A DNA stretch of 64,000 nucleotides from Nematopogon swammerdamellus (GCA_946902875.1 OX336340.1:3022351-3086350), one strand, 5' to 3'. Counted from the first letter of the stretch, positions 1-11,595 are shown. Translations and numbers: made by a program. Notes: generated by a model from the letters alone, not told the origin.

Positions 1-835
1 AAGCAAAGCAACAGTAATTTGTAGTTGCTATGTGCAATAAACGCGCCAAACTGCCGAAAATAATGTTTTTGCTTTAAATATTGGTTTACTTTACCTGTGC
101 AGCGCTTCAGCGAATGCATAATTTTAATTTAATTTTTTCTATGTATTTTCTTTCCTGACAGGGGGGTGCAAGCGCACCCCCTTGCACCCTGCTGCCGGCG
201 CCCATGATACATACATATGTACGTACTGTAACTACCTATTGTACGCGCGCGAGCACATGCGCCGCGTAAGGAATGCCGCCAACACCCGCGCTAACCCCCG
301 CGCGGCACGATGCGGGTGGGAAGCGCGCTTCCCCTTCCCCCTTTACTTCTGGCCGCGCAGCGCATGTGCTCGCGCGCCGATAATACACAGTATGTTACAA
401 TGTAACATACTGTCTGTACCACATACGTACTGTACCTACACAATATGTTACAATAAGTCATGAATGCTAACAACCAAAATAGACAAGGGCTAGAATAGCA
501 CATAATTTTTTTTTTTTTTTTTTGAGAATGAGTGTCCATGAATTTTTTACGGTTTTTGCCAAATAGAAGTGTTTTTATAAATAAAAACAAAATAAATTTA
601 GGTAAGTAGTGTAAATTTTGCGAAATAAGAAAATGGTATTTACCTATATATTATATTTTCGATTGTTAACAGCATTGTAGCCCTACTGCTTGCGTACCGG
701 ATAATTACGAACGAAAGTAACAGCAAGGACGGACGCACGGACTCGCGCTCCGGCGACTGTAGTCATTTTGCTACACTTATTATGCTTTATTTTCATACTG
801 ACTGCATTGCATATGATTAGATGGTTAATAATAAC
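1..835. other. Non-coding stretch with one inverted repeat
   Basis: I see no convincing gene here. A GC-rich patch at about 160-420 contains an inverted repeat (GCGCGAGCACATGCGC near 246-261 and its complement near 358-377). A poly-T tract lies at about 507-524. Short open frames in the GC-rich patch have no recognisable domain. Confidence 0.5.
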
Positions 836-1193
836 TGCGAAAGTACTATAGTTGCCGAAAACTGAAGTTGCTGAAATGCGAAAATACTGTAGTCGCCGGA
901 GACTGAAGTTGCTGAACTACGAAAATACTATAGTCGCCGGAGACTGAAGTTGCTGAACTGCAAAAATACTATAGTCGCCGGAGACTGAAGTTGCTGAACT
1001 ACGAAAATACTATAGTCGCCGGAGACTGAATTTGCTGAACTGCGAAAATACTATAGTCGCCGGAGACTGAAGTTGCTGAACTGCGAAAATACTATAGTCG
1101 CCGGAGGCTGTAGTTACGGAACTGCGAAAATACTATAGTCGCCGGAGACTGAATACTATAGTCGCCGGAGACTGTAGTTGCTGATCCGATGTG
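836..1193. repeat. 41-bp minisatellite, about 8 units
   Basis: Contiguous tandem units of about 41 bp containing TACTATAGTCGCCGGAGACT followed by GAAGTTGCTGAACTGC. The first unit is diverged, central units differ at one to three positions, and the last unit is shortened. There are no unique spacers between the units, so this is a minisatellite and not a CRISPR-type array. Confidence 0.93.
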
Positions 1194-2235
1194 AGCATAA
1201 TTGATTGCATTCCGTTAAGATTGCTGACCATTAATTGACCGGAAATGCGTCCGTAGTGTATGGACTCTCTTGTCGGTAAGTTCTTTTTGATTTGCTCACT
1301 CGTAAAATGTTTAGAGAGCTTATTTTGTACCTATGACTGTTTCTGGCCAAATGATTTTAGTTCGTTTTTGGTCCAGAATGTCCAAACGGTGAGCAGATCG
1401 GACGGATCTCTCAAGATGCGTAGATTTAAGGTGAAAAATCTTGTGTGATACCACATACCATTGTACCGACTCGTCCAACATTAGAAAATGAAACTGTTCT
1501 CTATTACCTGCCCATTTGAAGTCGCAGGCTGCTTGCACACTAGACGATAACAGCACGGTAACGCACGGCAATGACCACGACAAGACCATCGCGCGGCAGC
1601 AGGGAGAAAAAAATTTGTGAAGTGCAATAGCTTCGGCTGACCTCATCAGAGCATTTGAGTATTTTTAATACATAGATAAAAACCACAGCACCCAAAGCAG
1701 GGCAGCGCGCTGACACCCCGTTGGGTTAGGTTAGGACATAGTGTCCCGCAGCAGGGGCGACATAGAAGTCAGCTAAGACTTTCGCCCTCCCATGCTGCGG
1801 AACCACTATCTTTTCCTTAAATACGCCAGTATGACGACATTCTTCAAATGGAACTTAAACCTCTGGTTCATGAGGCGCTTGAACGTGGCATCAACGTTGG
1901 ATAAACCCATCGGCATGTGTAAAATTTTCAGAGTTGTTTCCACACTGCTTGGGATGTTCAATGTTCAGTTTGGCTATAGCGCTTAGGTAGACTGCCTTGA
2001 ACGTTCGTGAACACGTGACCAGCTAGCTCTACATGGGCGCAATCCTCAATTTCGTTTGTTTTCATTTGGTCAGATTTTAAAATCGTCAGACTTTCAAATG
2101 GTCAGATTTGCAATTCGTCAGAATTTCAAATGGTCAGACAGAATAAAGTCACCGTAATTAAAGTGGAAAAGGCACAAGCTGTGATGAAAACTTTACATGT
2201 TAAAAATTTGCATTGATAAGTATTCCGGCTTTGTT
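1194..2235. other. Gene-free stretch
   Basis: No gene recognised. Positions about 2,060-2,140 hold a short degenerate tandem motif (TTTCAAATGGTCAGA / AATTCGTCAGA). Two TTAGG units sit at about 1,725-1,735, too few to call telomeric. Confidence 0.5.
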
Positions 2236-2239
2236 GGCA

Positions 2240-2365
2240 CGAAGTACTGTGTGGGGCCGGTACTTAAAAAGAATAGCCTCACTGCATCTCTCCCCGTGCA
2301 TGTCGTAAAAGGCGACTAAGGGATAAAGACGAGGTGCCGTGCCAAACCTCTCACCTTGGCACGGT
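2240..2365 (+). repeat. Family B SINE head
   Basis: Matches the family B head seen elsewhere in the window: GTGTGGGGCCGGTACTT, then CTCTCCCCGTGCATGTCGT, then AAAAGGCGACTAAGG. It continues into the alternative tail (CCTCTCACCTTGGCACGGTC) also present at 56,440-56,840 and 63,110-63,390 on the opposite strand. Confidence 0.8.
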
Positions 2366-3115
2366 CCTTCCACCGGCTCATGCAGCAGGCGGGTTTTCGT
2401 GCTTACTTGCTGCTCGATAGTTATTTTCTCCTATATATATTTTTTTCTAAACTTGTGTTGTCCTGTAATTTACCAGAGTTCTTGCAGCACAACACCCGTT
2501 TATTCTGCTTACCCCGATTGTCGGGTTACAGCGTGCGCTATGTATGTTGGCGCGAAACGACTTGCCAGAAGAGCACATAGTCCGCCTTGTAGATATCGTT
2601 TCGTTAGAGTCGGCTCGGTCAGATTCTGGACGCTCTTTGGTTTGAAGGTGAAGTTCGAGGCGTTGATGACGATCTTCGAAGGTTTTCAGCGTTGGCGAAC
2701 GAGTAACTGGAATGTGAACTTGTTGGCACCTTCAATTTCGACGACGGCGACATTAGCCGGCACCTGGTTATCTCGTACTTCAGGAAGCACGGGATATCCA
2801 GGTGCCGGCTAAAGTCGACGACATCGAAATCGAAGGCGCCACCGAGGTCACATAATATACAGCTATTTGTTGGACAACGCCGAACACCTTCAAATAATCG
2901 TCATCAACGCCTCGAAATGTCACCTTCAAGGCGAAAAGCGGACAGAATCCGTCCAGTGTGGAGTGAGCAGAGTAATCGGTGTAGTGCTGCAAGAACTTCG
3001 GTAAATTGCAGCATGAAAAAATTTTAGCAAAAAATAATTAAAACAAATAGAACAAGATAACTACCAAACAGCAAAGTAAGCACAAAAACCAACCTGCTGC
3101 ATGACTCGACCAATT
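2365..3115. repeat. Imperfect 750-bp palindrome
   Basis: Two diverged head-to-head copies meet at about 2,780-2,795. Matching pairs include CAGCAGG/CCTGCTG sites at 2,390 and 3,100, a TTCTTGCAGCAC stretch near 2,480 paired with GTGCTGCAAGAA near 2,985, and GGCGTTGATGACGAT near 2,660 paired with ATCGTCATCAACGCC near 2,900. Both arms sit on the alternative family B tail. The outward-facing strand of both arms gives similar short peptides, so a coding ancestor is possible but not identified. Confidence 0.75.
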
Positions 3116-3118
3116 ACA

Positions 3119-3173
3119 CGGTGGTAACGAAACCTCGGCGCGCGAATTCAACTCGCACTTGGCCGTTTTTTTT
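3119..3173 (+). repeat. Family C repeat, 3' end fragment
   Basis: Contains CGAAACCTCGGCGCGCGAAT and AACTCGCACTTGGCCG followed by poly-T, the diagnostic 3' end of family C. The rest of the element is missing. Confidence 0.8.
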
Positions 3174-3963
3174 ATCTACATGGGCCTCGTGTATTCGCGT
3201 TCGTATCCTCATTCGATGCATTACATCAGTATTTTTCCTCAGTCAGTCAGCGTGCATGCGTTCACTGCTGGACATACGCCTCTCCAATTTCCCGGCCTTT
3301 TCCCTCATTGTTTGTTAAATTAGATTTATTTTTATTTTCGGATTATGCGCTCCTGGTTATAACATAAAATATGTTTTCACACGTTTTGTCTCCCCCTTTT
3401 GCCGTGCCGTGACTGTGAGTCGTGACTAAACATCAATACAACCTCGGGGTCAGCACGACAACAACGGCACAGTTACCCTCTGCCGTGCTGTTGATCGTCC
3501 AGTGCGCGAGCAAGCTATTGTCATTGGTCTACCTAAGTGAAATAATAGCATTTAATAAACACATTTTTATTTTCTACTGTCGGACTGTGCCGAAAATTCA
3601 ATTACATATACAAATAGGACCATTATCAGTTTAATTTAATGATAATTTCTCGTCTCCACCATTTTTAAGTGTACAAAAACAGATGTAATTTTACGTGGGT
3701 TAATAGCATTTATAAGTTTATTTTAACGTAAATTACATAACCTATTCTCCGATGACTATCAACTTTATATTAAAGTATAAAGAAATTATCTCTAGTACGC
3801 ACCGCCATATAGAATGTACATCAATCTTGGCTGGACGTATTTGCAAGAAGATTTCTGTATACAATTATTATAATGACTGTATTAAAAAGTTTACGTTTAT
3901 ATTTTAATGAAATGCTTCCAAATAAAAGTTGTTTTGATTAAATGTTTTTTTTTTTCTTTTCCC
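3174..3963. other. Gene-free stretch
   Basis: AT-rich sequence with no domain-bearing frame and no repeat that I could match within the window. Confidence 0.5.
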
Positions 3964-3973
3964 GTATAAAGTA

Positions 3974-4571
3974 ACGAATATCCGTATTCACAATATTCGA
4001 AATTCCGAATATTCGGTTAATTTTTAATATTCGTATCCGTATTCGGTTGTAAGATACCGAATATTTTACTTATATGGTGGAGAACTACAACAAAATATAA
4101 CCAACTAGCACCCCTAGCCCGACAGTACCTGTCTGCACCTGCCGGAAGTGTACCGAGTGAACGTCTCTTCAGCGGTGCTGGCTTAATATATGAGCCCCAT
4201 CGAAACCAGTTAAATCCCGAAAAAGCTGCTAAGCTGTTATTCCTTAAGTATAATTTGCCACTCCTAAAGTTTGATTATTAAATAAAATTATAAATCTTTT
4301 GTGACGCACTAATTTCGTTTAATTTTTTTTTTTCAAAATGCAATGTCAAGTAATCAAAAACAGAGAAAAACATTAAAACAGTATTCATATAATTTTAGGA
4401 CTCAATGTAGGTAGATCTACATTTATAATAGAAAATTTAAGTGTTTTTTTCATTTGGATATAAAATTTCATAATTTTTTTCAATATTCGTATTCGCGAAT
4501 ATAATTTTGAAATATTCGTATTCGCATTCGTATTCGCGAATGTGGAAAAATAGGCATTCTTTACAACACTA
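3974..4571 (+). mobile_element. hAT transposon remnant
   Basis: A short remnant that keeps the last part of a hAT transposase (separate entry). It is bracketed by direct repeats GTATAAAGTA at 3,964-3,973 and 4,572-4,581, which would fit a hAT target duplication. Its right end reads CATTCTTTACAACACTA, consistent with a hAT terminus. Subterminal ATTCG-rich repeats occur on both sides (about 3,975-4,065 and 4,480-4,550). The left terminus does not match the right one, so the left end is probably rearranged. Confidence 0.65.
4078..4281 (+). pseudogene. hAT transposase C-terminal dimerisation domain, fragment
   Basis: A 67-codon frame ending in TAA. The translated motif YLSAPAGSVPSERLFSGAG followed by NQLNPEKAAKLLFLKYNLPL is the classic C-terminal hATC dimerisation domain of hAT-superfamily transposases. 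The catalytic core and the BED zinc finger are absent. The frame has no start codon of its own and runs into non-coding ATTCG repeats upstream, so this is a truncated remnant and not a functional gene. Confidence 0.9.
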
Positions 4572-4747
4572 GTATAAAGTATGCTTCATTGCTCCAGAAA
4601 CAAGCAGAATATATAACATTTACATGAGGTGCAAAGGAGTACTTATCCCTTACAGATATTTCTTCAAGGCAACGTTTGGAGTTTTGAAAGTTGACAGTGG
4701 AACGTAAGTGGGTGAGAATTTTATTTGTTTTGTTTTATTTTTTTTTA

Positions 4748-5066
4748 TGGAAACTGACACGGTTGACTTCACCTGCAACATCCGTAATATCAGTGTTTCC
4801 CTTCATTCCATGTCGGCTACACTGAACTGGACGGAAAACACGAACTTTATAGCCGTTTCGATCGACGTTTCTTTCTGTGCGGTCGTACCAACCCGGGCGG
4901 GATAAATCCTACCAACTAGTAAGGTAAGAAGGGAAGGGACCTACAGTTTTACGTTGAATCCGAACGAAGCCTCCAATGGTCGAACGGTCACCCATCAAGT
5001 ACTAACCGCGCTCAGGGACCGCACTTAAGAACAGTCGACCGACCGCACCACTGAGCTACCGAGGCT
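4748..5066 (-). mobile_element. Family A SINE (hybrid 5S/tRNA head)
   Basis: Minus-strand copy. Its head at about 4,990-5,066 reads (on the minus strand) GTCAGCCTCGGTAGCTCAGT, later AGCGCGGTTAGTACTTG and ATGGGTGACCG. The tail ends at 4,748 with TGTCAGTTTCCATAAA. A second piece of tail (5,067-5,130) is joined to the head end. A gap and sequence decay are present in the middle. Confidence 0.85.
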
Positions 5067-5211
5067 GACCGTGCCAACATCACCTACATACCCGTAATGT
5101 CACCCATAACACGCTGGTGAACCGGGTGCCATGTATCTCTTAGGCACCCTGTCTGTCTCTCCTCACCAAGGCGCATCACTTAGACATCGGAGTGTTTCAT
5201 TCTGTCTAAGG

Positions 5212-5509
5212 CAGCGGTTCCCAAATAGGGGTACGCCGGATCCATATAAGGGGTACTTGACGGCCACGTTTACCTCTACAATCTTAAATAAATAAAAGGG
5301 TGCCCACTTATCTCATTAGTGAAAATTATCTCCACTGATGAATGGTTGTTTGGGACCTATTTCGTAGTAAAAATAATAATCATACGGAAATTGATTTATT
5401 TAAACATTTTGCTCAGCGGTACTTGGGTTTCAGAAAATTCGCTACAGGGTACTTGGGTTTCAGAAAATTCGCTAAGGGGTACCGATTGAAATATAATTGG
5501 GAACCACTG
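5212..5509. mobile_element. hAT-like MITE, 298 bp
   Basis: Terminal inverted repeats CAGCGGTTCCCAA and (complement of the right end) CAGTGGTTCCCAA, a typical hAT terminus. The flanks GTCTAAGG (5,204-5,211) and CTCTAAGG (5,510-5,517) match at 7 of 8 positions, as expected for an aged 8-bp hAT target duplication. Internally it carries a doubled GGGTACTTGGGTTTCAGAAA motif. It has no coding capacity. Confidence 0.88.
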
Positions 5510-7489
5510 CTCTAAGGCCTACCTCGTACCTCGCTGACGAAACTCGCCACCGCTCTGACAAGTGCGGCGATGTTTTACCTAGCTGAATAAACCTATGTGG
5601 TAAAATCATTACTCATAGTTGAAAGAAGATTTTTAGAGGTAGGTAACTATTCCGTTCCTTCCCCGTGGCACAAAGTCTCTATCTATATGAGAGGGTGGAG
5701 GGTATAATTTATCCTCGTCTTGTGGGAGCTGTATGTTTTTGATCTTATGGGAAGTTTTTATTGGTGAAACTGAAATAAGAATAAATAAGAATTTTACAAT
5801 AGTTTTTTTTATTTATGTACATGCGAGCAATTATTATTATTAGGTAGCTGCCTATTTTATGAATATTTCGACCATGACAACTAGTTTTATCACGAAATAC
5901 AGTTGATCCAATTCGAGTTTCCTATATTTTCAACCAACACTGTATTTAAAATTTTTCCGATTTTTACAATTTTGTTGTTGTATGAATATCTAAAGTGATG
6001 ACTCATTAAAGCTTAATGAACTTCATGACATCAATAAGTTTTTAGCTCCTGTGTTGTATATTTCATCTAAACAAAAACGACAACGACAGGAACGTAGATT
6101 GGACTGTCCTTAAGAAAAGAAAAAAAAAAGAAGAAAGAAGAAAATTGTAAAAATCGGATATGGTTTATGGGGCTAGAAAACATAAATGTCGAAAGACTTT
6201 TTTTTTTGTTGGAGCATCTAAAAACTACCATCCGCCCAGTTATAAGATCATAACCCCCTAGCTCGAACAAATCAACTGATGCATAATGTCCAGAGATCAT
6301 TTTCCATAATTATTGAATAGTACCTACTACCTACTCGATATAATATCCAACTAATTAAGATAATGTTAAATTTTCAGTTTTTTTTCATAAAAGTTAGGAA
6401 ACCTGACTGACACATAAAAGTTAGGAAACCTGACTTGGGTCACCCCATCGAAAAATAGTAACAAACAAAAACCTTGAAATTAAAATGAAATCAAACTTCT
6501 CATATATCCCAAAATAGTGTATTTACCTGCATTAAAATGAATATGTAGTATGTAGCTTAAACAAGTTAGAAAATAAAATTAAAATAATTTGCAATTTACG
6601 AAACATAATGTTGTCTTAGCTTTTAATAATAATTTCACACAATCATAAATCATTATTCATTAGTCATTTACTTACAAATAAGTGTTTCTGATGTCGGCAC
6701 TTCACTTGGCTTAGCGTATTCGTGTTTGTGGCAAACATTTTAGTTTTATCTCGCTCTAAACAAGCCATTACAGGGAGACGAAACGGAATTTTTTGACACA
6801 ATCACGAATACGCTAAGCCAAGTGAAGTGCCGGCATAAGATGAGAACAGCAACATTAGTGGTTCATCTGTGACACCACAAGTTCCCAGCGCAGCGGAGAC
6901 TGCGGTGCCGTGCTCGCGATGTGCTGGCGTTTTGTAAAGCTTCTAACAATACAATAATAACCTAGAAACATCTTTGTTATTGAACCTATCTAACTAATCC
7001 ACCCTAAACTACAATTTGGCCTACCAGCAAAAACAGGACAGGAAGAGGTATGTTACTTAATTAAAACAAGAAATATTACTAATGCGATGCTGTTCTTAAA
7101 TTATTATTAGTTTAGCACTTGCCGTTTCTACAGCGTTGTACCATTCTATGACACTGCATGAACATGTTTCATCCCTACAACGATGCGAGCATCGTCAGTA
7201 CTGCGTTATCCTGGATGTTTCATTGACTAGGACAAGTCGCTCCAGACCAGGACAACATGAGTCCTGGAGAAAGATGTGAATGCAATGTCAAAGGGACAAC
7301 ACTGTACCATCTGTAATTAAACAGCGACGGTGGTGTAACAAATTATGTAGTAATATTTTTTTATAGAAATAATAATTGTTAATATACCTATATAAGGTCT
7401 TTTTTTTTAACTGACGAAGGGTACCTATAAGGGGATTTTGACTAATTAGAGTTCTAAGTATTTCTACTGTTTGTAGCCGCAACTAGGGC

Positions 7490-7573
7490 TTGCAATCCGG
7501 ATATATCCGGATATCCGTTAATTTTACTATTCGGATATTTTACGTTCAAGTATCCGAATATCCGGATAATTCA
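7490..7573. repeat. ATCCGGATAT subterminal-type repeat cluster
   Basis: A cluster of TCCGGATATCCG-like palindromic motifs following AGGGCTTGCAATCC. The layout resembles hAT subterminal repeats, but no second terminus or target duplication was found, so the assignment is tentative. Confidence 0.4.
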
Positions 7574-7715
7574 CAAATAAAAAATGGAACTACTAAAACT
7601 TGTGAAAATTATAATATTTATCATCATCAAAGGCGCACCATATTTTGTCGTAGGTACCTACATTGCCTATGCATAGTATTAACGCAACTTCTAGCGCCTA
7701 GATTCTAGCTTAGTA

Positions 7716-7820
7716 TTGTCGGCTTACGGACTTCCTTCTGGCCTCTGTGACTGGGTCACCGACTTCCTACATGGGCGTACCCATGTAGCATTTTCCGGTT
7801 ACAGTTTAGAAACGGCGACG
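7716..7820 (+). pseudogene. Jockey/R1-type LINE reverse transcriptase fragment
   Basis: About 35 codons reading AYGLPSGLCDWVTDFLHGRT followed by HVAFSGYSLET. This matches the segment just before the GVPQGSVLSP motif in reverse transcriptases of Jockey/R1-like non-LTR retrotransposons. Nothing of the catalytic core is left: the frame runs into an AT-rich poly-A tract at 7,856-7,873. No start codon or neighbouring LINE sequence was found. Confidence 0.7.
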
Positions 7821-7829
7821 ACACAATAT

Positions 7830-8580
7830 TACAAAACAAGTAAAAATTTTCGTCGCAAAAAAAAAAAAAAAACCAGTAACAATGTGCCACTATTGAAATG
7901 ACACATTGTACTCAACAAAATTTCTCAAACTTTGCCAGACTAAGTAAACCAGCTTTTATGCTATAATTTTAATTTGTTACTAAACTCGAATTTAAATAGG
8001 ATTCTAACATAGTTTAATACAGTTATTTTTTGTAAGTGAAATTGTGGCCATCATTGGTTACAACATTGCGCTACAATAATGTGACAAGGTTGACGAGGAG
8101 AAGCGAGGCAACGAAATAAAAGTCGGGGTGGCCAGAAGAGGCACAAATAACTCTCGTGTCCACAAATTCAGTTTTTATAGAGCCTAGAAAACAGAGAAAG
8201 CCCTTCGTACGGATTCCTAAAAGCATATTTTTATGTATACATTATTATTGCATTATGCATACAGGGTAATCAAAATATTTAATCAATAAATTAACTATGT
8301 CCACCAACTCCCGACGACAGAAAGAACCATGGACAAAAAAGTGAAAAGTAGGTAGTATCTTTATGTGATAGTTTGAGAAAGGTTTTGTTTAAGAGTGATA
8401 ATTTTTATATTTGTTTTTTTTTTGGTCTTATTGTTAACATTTATTAAGCTCTCTTTTATTTTGTTATGTTTATAAATGTGTAGTTTAATTTAACTAATCC
8501 TTTGTTCATCTTCAATTGTGTGTTCGGACTTCCGAGTGTACTTTTATAAGTTTTGTGTTTGTTAAATCATTGACGCTGTG
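7830..8580. other. Gene-free AT-rich stretch of the left arm
   Basis: No gene seen. The distal part (about 8,400-8,580) is shared with the right arm near 31,880-32,040. The partner of the site at about 8,400 holds a family C insertion that is absent here. Confidence 0.5.
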
Positions 8581-8590
8581 AAACTGTTAA

Positions 8591-9137
8591 GAGGCTACTC
8601 CCTGGGACACAGAACACCAACCCGGATCATCTGTACTTAAGAATTGATGCACACCTGTGAAAAGTTATAAATAAGTATAGGGGATCTTCTAGGTTTTCAA
8701 TCTACAGGATTATCTTTAGTGAACCAAAAGGTTGAAACAGCAAGTTTTTTAACTTCGCTCGATAGAAAAAAAATCCGAATATTCCTCTATTTTTACAGCA
8801 ATTTCTATTGTAAAAATATAAATAATTAATGTACATTTTTTATAATTTTTCTTCAAATACAATTTTATATTCTTTAGTGAACCGCAATTTGAAAAAGTCA
8901 CAAAGCTAAAATTTTTCATAGGTTCTTATTAAAATAAAAAAGATTTGCGCGTTATTCGCCTTCGCTTTGTTTTATCGTAAGCGCCTTGTGGCGAACTCCA
9001 TCCCGCTCTAGTTAAGAGAAAACTGCGAGGCAGTTTTCAGCCCGCTTTGTCTCGCGTCGCTCCCCACCCGCTGAGCCATAGCCGTCTCTATTTTGAGCGC
9101 ATATAACTAGAAATTCTGTGGCATGGGTGGAACAGGC
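8591..9137. mobile_element. TTAA-flanked element, 547 bp, left arm only
   Basis: Flanked by TTAA at 8,587-8,590 and 9,138-9,141. The other arm has a single TTAA at the same place (31,871-31,874), an empty site proving insertion. The ends are imperfect inverted repeats (GGCTACTCCCTGGGACACAG and GCCTGTTCCACCCATGCCAC). TTAA duplication points to the piggyBac or Kolobok classes; there is no coding region to decide between them. Confidence 0.82.
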
Positions 9138-9198
9138 TTAAGACTTAATAACTAGATAATATAAAGAAGAAATAGAATAAAACTATACACAACTGAAT

Positions 9199-10185
9199 TT
9201 AGGACAGGGCTTTACCTAATTTGTGTATCATTTCATACACAGAAACCAATAATTTTGGGTGCAAATCTTTTATGTTGCTGTATTTTTCTGTATCAACAAA
9301 TTCTTTGAAATGCTCCACAATATACTTGAGCACCAGAGGCTTCAGGCGAAGAGGACTGTAAACATCAGCAAGAATAAGAATATCTCCGGCACTCTCAATG
9401 TTCACATTGTCAATGATAGCATTCTCACACATTATCTTCAGATATTCTAAATCATATTTTTCAGCCAGAACAATTAAATCTGTAGCACACCTTTCAATAT
9501 TATTAACCTTGCCGGAGTAGATATATCGCAACATCTCGCAAAAGACATCGGGCTTCGCGTCCGTTATGTTCACCTGATTGTGAATGTTCTCCTGCATGTC
9601 GCTCGCGAACATGGCCGAGAACACCGGACTGCGCGCCGAGACAATCACCTTGTGCGCATGAAATTCCTTCTCGCCAACCGTGAAGATGAGGTCGGAAAAT
9701 GTTTTATTTCTGAAACACGAATGCAATTCATTCGACAGACCCGATTCGGAAGATCGAATTTCTTTAGTTAAGTTAGTCTTTAATTCAACATCACATGTAA
9801 CAATCATTAAAAAAAATGTTTGTAATTTTATTACGTAATTGGAGTTATTAATTGGATGATTGGGTCCAAACTTTAAATTCTTTGTTGTTTGATTTTTTGT
9901 GCCTACTATGCCACTGTGTTTACTATGGAATGTATATGTGCACTTTACTGATATATTGCGATTGATCGGTGACTTCGAAATTAGGGACACAGTTAACACG
10001 TCTCCATCGCCGGCCCTCCGTTTATGAAGAGTTAAAACCCATTTCATAGTTTCACTTTCATTCCGAATATCAATTATTGGAGAACTCTTACGTATTTCAG
10101 CATAATTATTATAACAATTCAAGTTATCTACGATCCATTCGAAACTAGTTCCGTTTATAAAGTAGGTACCCACAGTCTCATTCAT
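9199..10185 (-). CDS. MATH-BTB (TRAF-POZ) domain protein, left paralogue
   Basis: A 328-residue intact, intronless frame. An N-terminal MATH/TRAF-like region (about residues 5-140) begins FINGTSFEWIVDNLNC and includes MKWVLTLHKR and TFFLMIVTCDVEL. A BTB/POZ domain (about 155-260) carries the signature NKTFSDLIFTVGEKEFHAHK, then VSARSPVFSAMF and MLRYIYSGKVNN. The C-terminus (about 262-328) matches the BACK-like helices of speckle-type POZ proteins (SPOP/TDPOZ). In that family the MATH domain binds the substrate and the BTB domain recruits Cullin-3 for ubiquitination; the family has expanded in insects. The Met at 10,185 aligns with the start of the paralogue at 30,833. The two proteins differ by in-frame indels only, suggesting that both stayed under selection. 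Lack of introns could mean a retrogene origin or simply a single-exon gene. Confidence 0.9.
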   Translation of the reverse strand: MNETVGTYFINGTSFEWIVDNLNCYNNYAEIRKSSPIIDIRNESETMKWVLTLHKRRAGDGDVLTVSLISKSPINRNISVKCTYTFHSKHSGIVGTKNQTTKNLKFGPNHPINNSNYVIKLQTFFLMIVTCDVELKTNLTKEIRSSESGLSNELHSCFRNKTFSDLIFTVGEKEFHAHKVIVSARSPVFSAMFASDMQENIHNQVNITDAKPDVFCEMLRYIYSGKVNNIERCATDLIVLAEKYDLEYLKIMCENAIIDNVNIESAGDILILADVYSPLRLKPLVLKYIVEHFKEFVDTEKYSNIKDLHPKLLVSVYEMIHKLGKALS

Positions 10186-11144
10186 TTCTTTGTTTCTACA
10201 AAAATGTCTTTAAAAATCTTTAGGAAAATAAAAGATACTTAACCGTATTTTCCTTATTCCCTGATGATCACTGTCCACATTACAATAATGATTCGATGGT
10301 GTTAGAATATGCAAACTCTAGATATTTTTATATGTAGTTTTGCAATAAATTCCGTGAGCTCTCCAGTGACGGAATTCAACAGAAAATATTTCAGAATCAA
10401 GTTCCTAGTTTCAACAATAATTTATTCACCTCTAATACTAGGTATAATATTAAAAGTAATATTAAAAATTATATCTTGCCAACTTCGAATCTTAGACTGC
10501 ACTGCTGTGTCACTCGTAGATCTGAAATATATTTGTCATTATTTAGTTGTTATCAGTCAGTGCGCACGGAAACAACAGTAAAATCAATTGAACACTGACA
10601 GACATTTACTGCTCATATTGTGCTGCTCGTATATATATTATAAAGATTGTTTGTTGCAGTAGGTACAGGTCGCGCAGCGGATGTAAAAGTCTGACAACAT
10701 GGCCGCGCGCATGTCTGCGCTAGGAAATGCACGCGACGCTCCCGCCCGCACCTCACCTAACACCAATGCGACCTAAAATCGTATACTGTGCGTCACAGCC
10801 TTTTAGATCCCCTGAACGCGAACTGTAGGAGGAAGCGGCGCAGGTGAGACAGGATGTGTGTTGCCATCAGGAGGAAATGAACCGAGGCACGTACCTGTGC
10901 CTCCAGCTGCATGTGACACCTGCTGAGGATGTTGCTGGAGGATGGCAACCAAAGGTATTTGGTCATACTGAAAAATCAGAAAAATATTAATTTCCTTAGG
11001 TAAAAATTTTACAAAACTTACCTCACTCGCTCGACGCTGTTCAGGACATTGAAAATGTTTCTTACATTAATACTTTTGGTTTGATAGATGGTATGTACGC
11101 ATGATTTTCGGGTCATGTTAGTACCTAAAAATTTATTAGTTTAT

Positions 11145-11298
11145 TAATATTTTATGTTTATGTTAGTACTAAGCACGTACTCGCTTTATATATATTTTTA
11201 ATTAGAAAAATGCAAATCGAAAATCATTGGAAAAAAATCCTGGTCGGGATGTATTTTTTCCAGTGATTTTCGATTTGCATTTTTCTAATTAAAAATTG
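11145..11298. mobile_element. Short tRNA-TIR family element, left arm only
   Basis: A foldback made of two inverted arms (AATGCAAATCGAAAATCATT near 11,209 and its complement near 11,260) with only a few bases of GGTCGGGATG between them. It is flanked by 10-bp direct repeats ATTAGTTTAT at 11,135-11,144 and 11,299-11,308. The other arm (about 28,150-28,165) has the uninterrupted site. It is the internally deleted form of the 1.8-kb element at 33,996-35,831, having lost the tRNA-like part. Confidence 0.82.
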
Positions 11299-11394
11299 AT
11301 TAGTTTATGTTTTTCTCAATAGTACAGTAGAATGAAGTATGAAAGGTTTTCATTTGTATTCTATTTTAGTAAGTACTTTTCACAGCTTTTAATA

Positions 11395-11590
11395 TTGTCT
11401 GTCCGAGGGCTGTATCTTTTGAACCGTAATAGGTAGCCCGTTGAAGTTTTCACAGAATATGTGTTATTTATTATGGCCAATATAGCAACAACTAATAAAA
11501 ATAGGAAAAAGTAAAAAAAAAATCATGGGGTCCCCACACAACAAACTAAAAAGTGTATGCGCGCAATCTACCGAAAAGAGTATAAGCATT
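11395..11590 (+). repeat. Family C repeat, central part
   Basis: Contains GTCTGTCCGAGGGCTGTATC, TTTTCACAGAATATGTG and ACTAAAAAGTGTATGCGCGC. It is interrupted on the 3' side by a family A SINE. The same interruption occurs in the other arm (27,770-27,960), so it predates the duplication. Confidence 0.85.
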
Positions 11591-11595
11591 TTCAC

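Noticed and set aside
836..1193. CRISPR array
   Set aside because: Units are contiguous with no unique spacers, and the window is eukaryotic.
1724..1736. Telomeric TTAGG repeat
   Set aside because: Only two units, common by chance.
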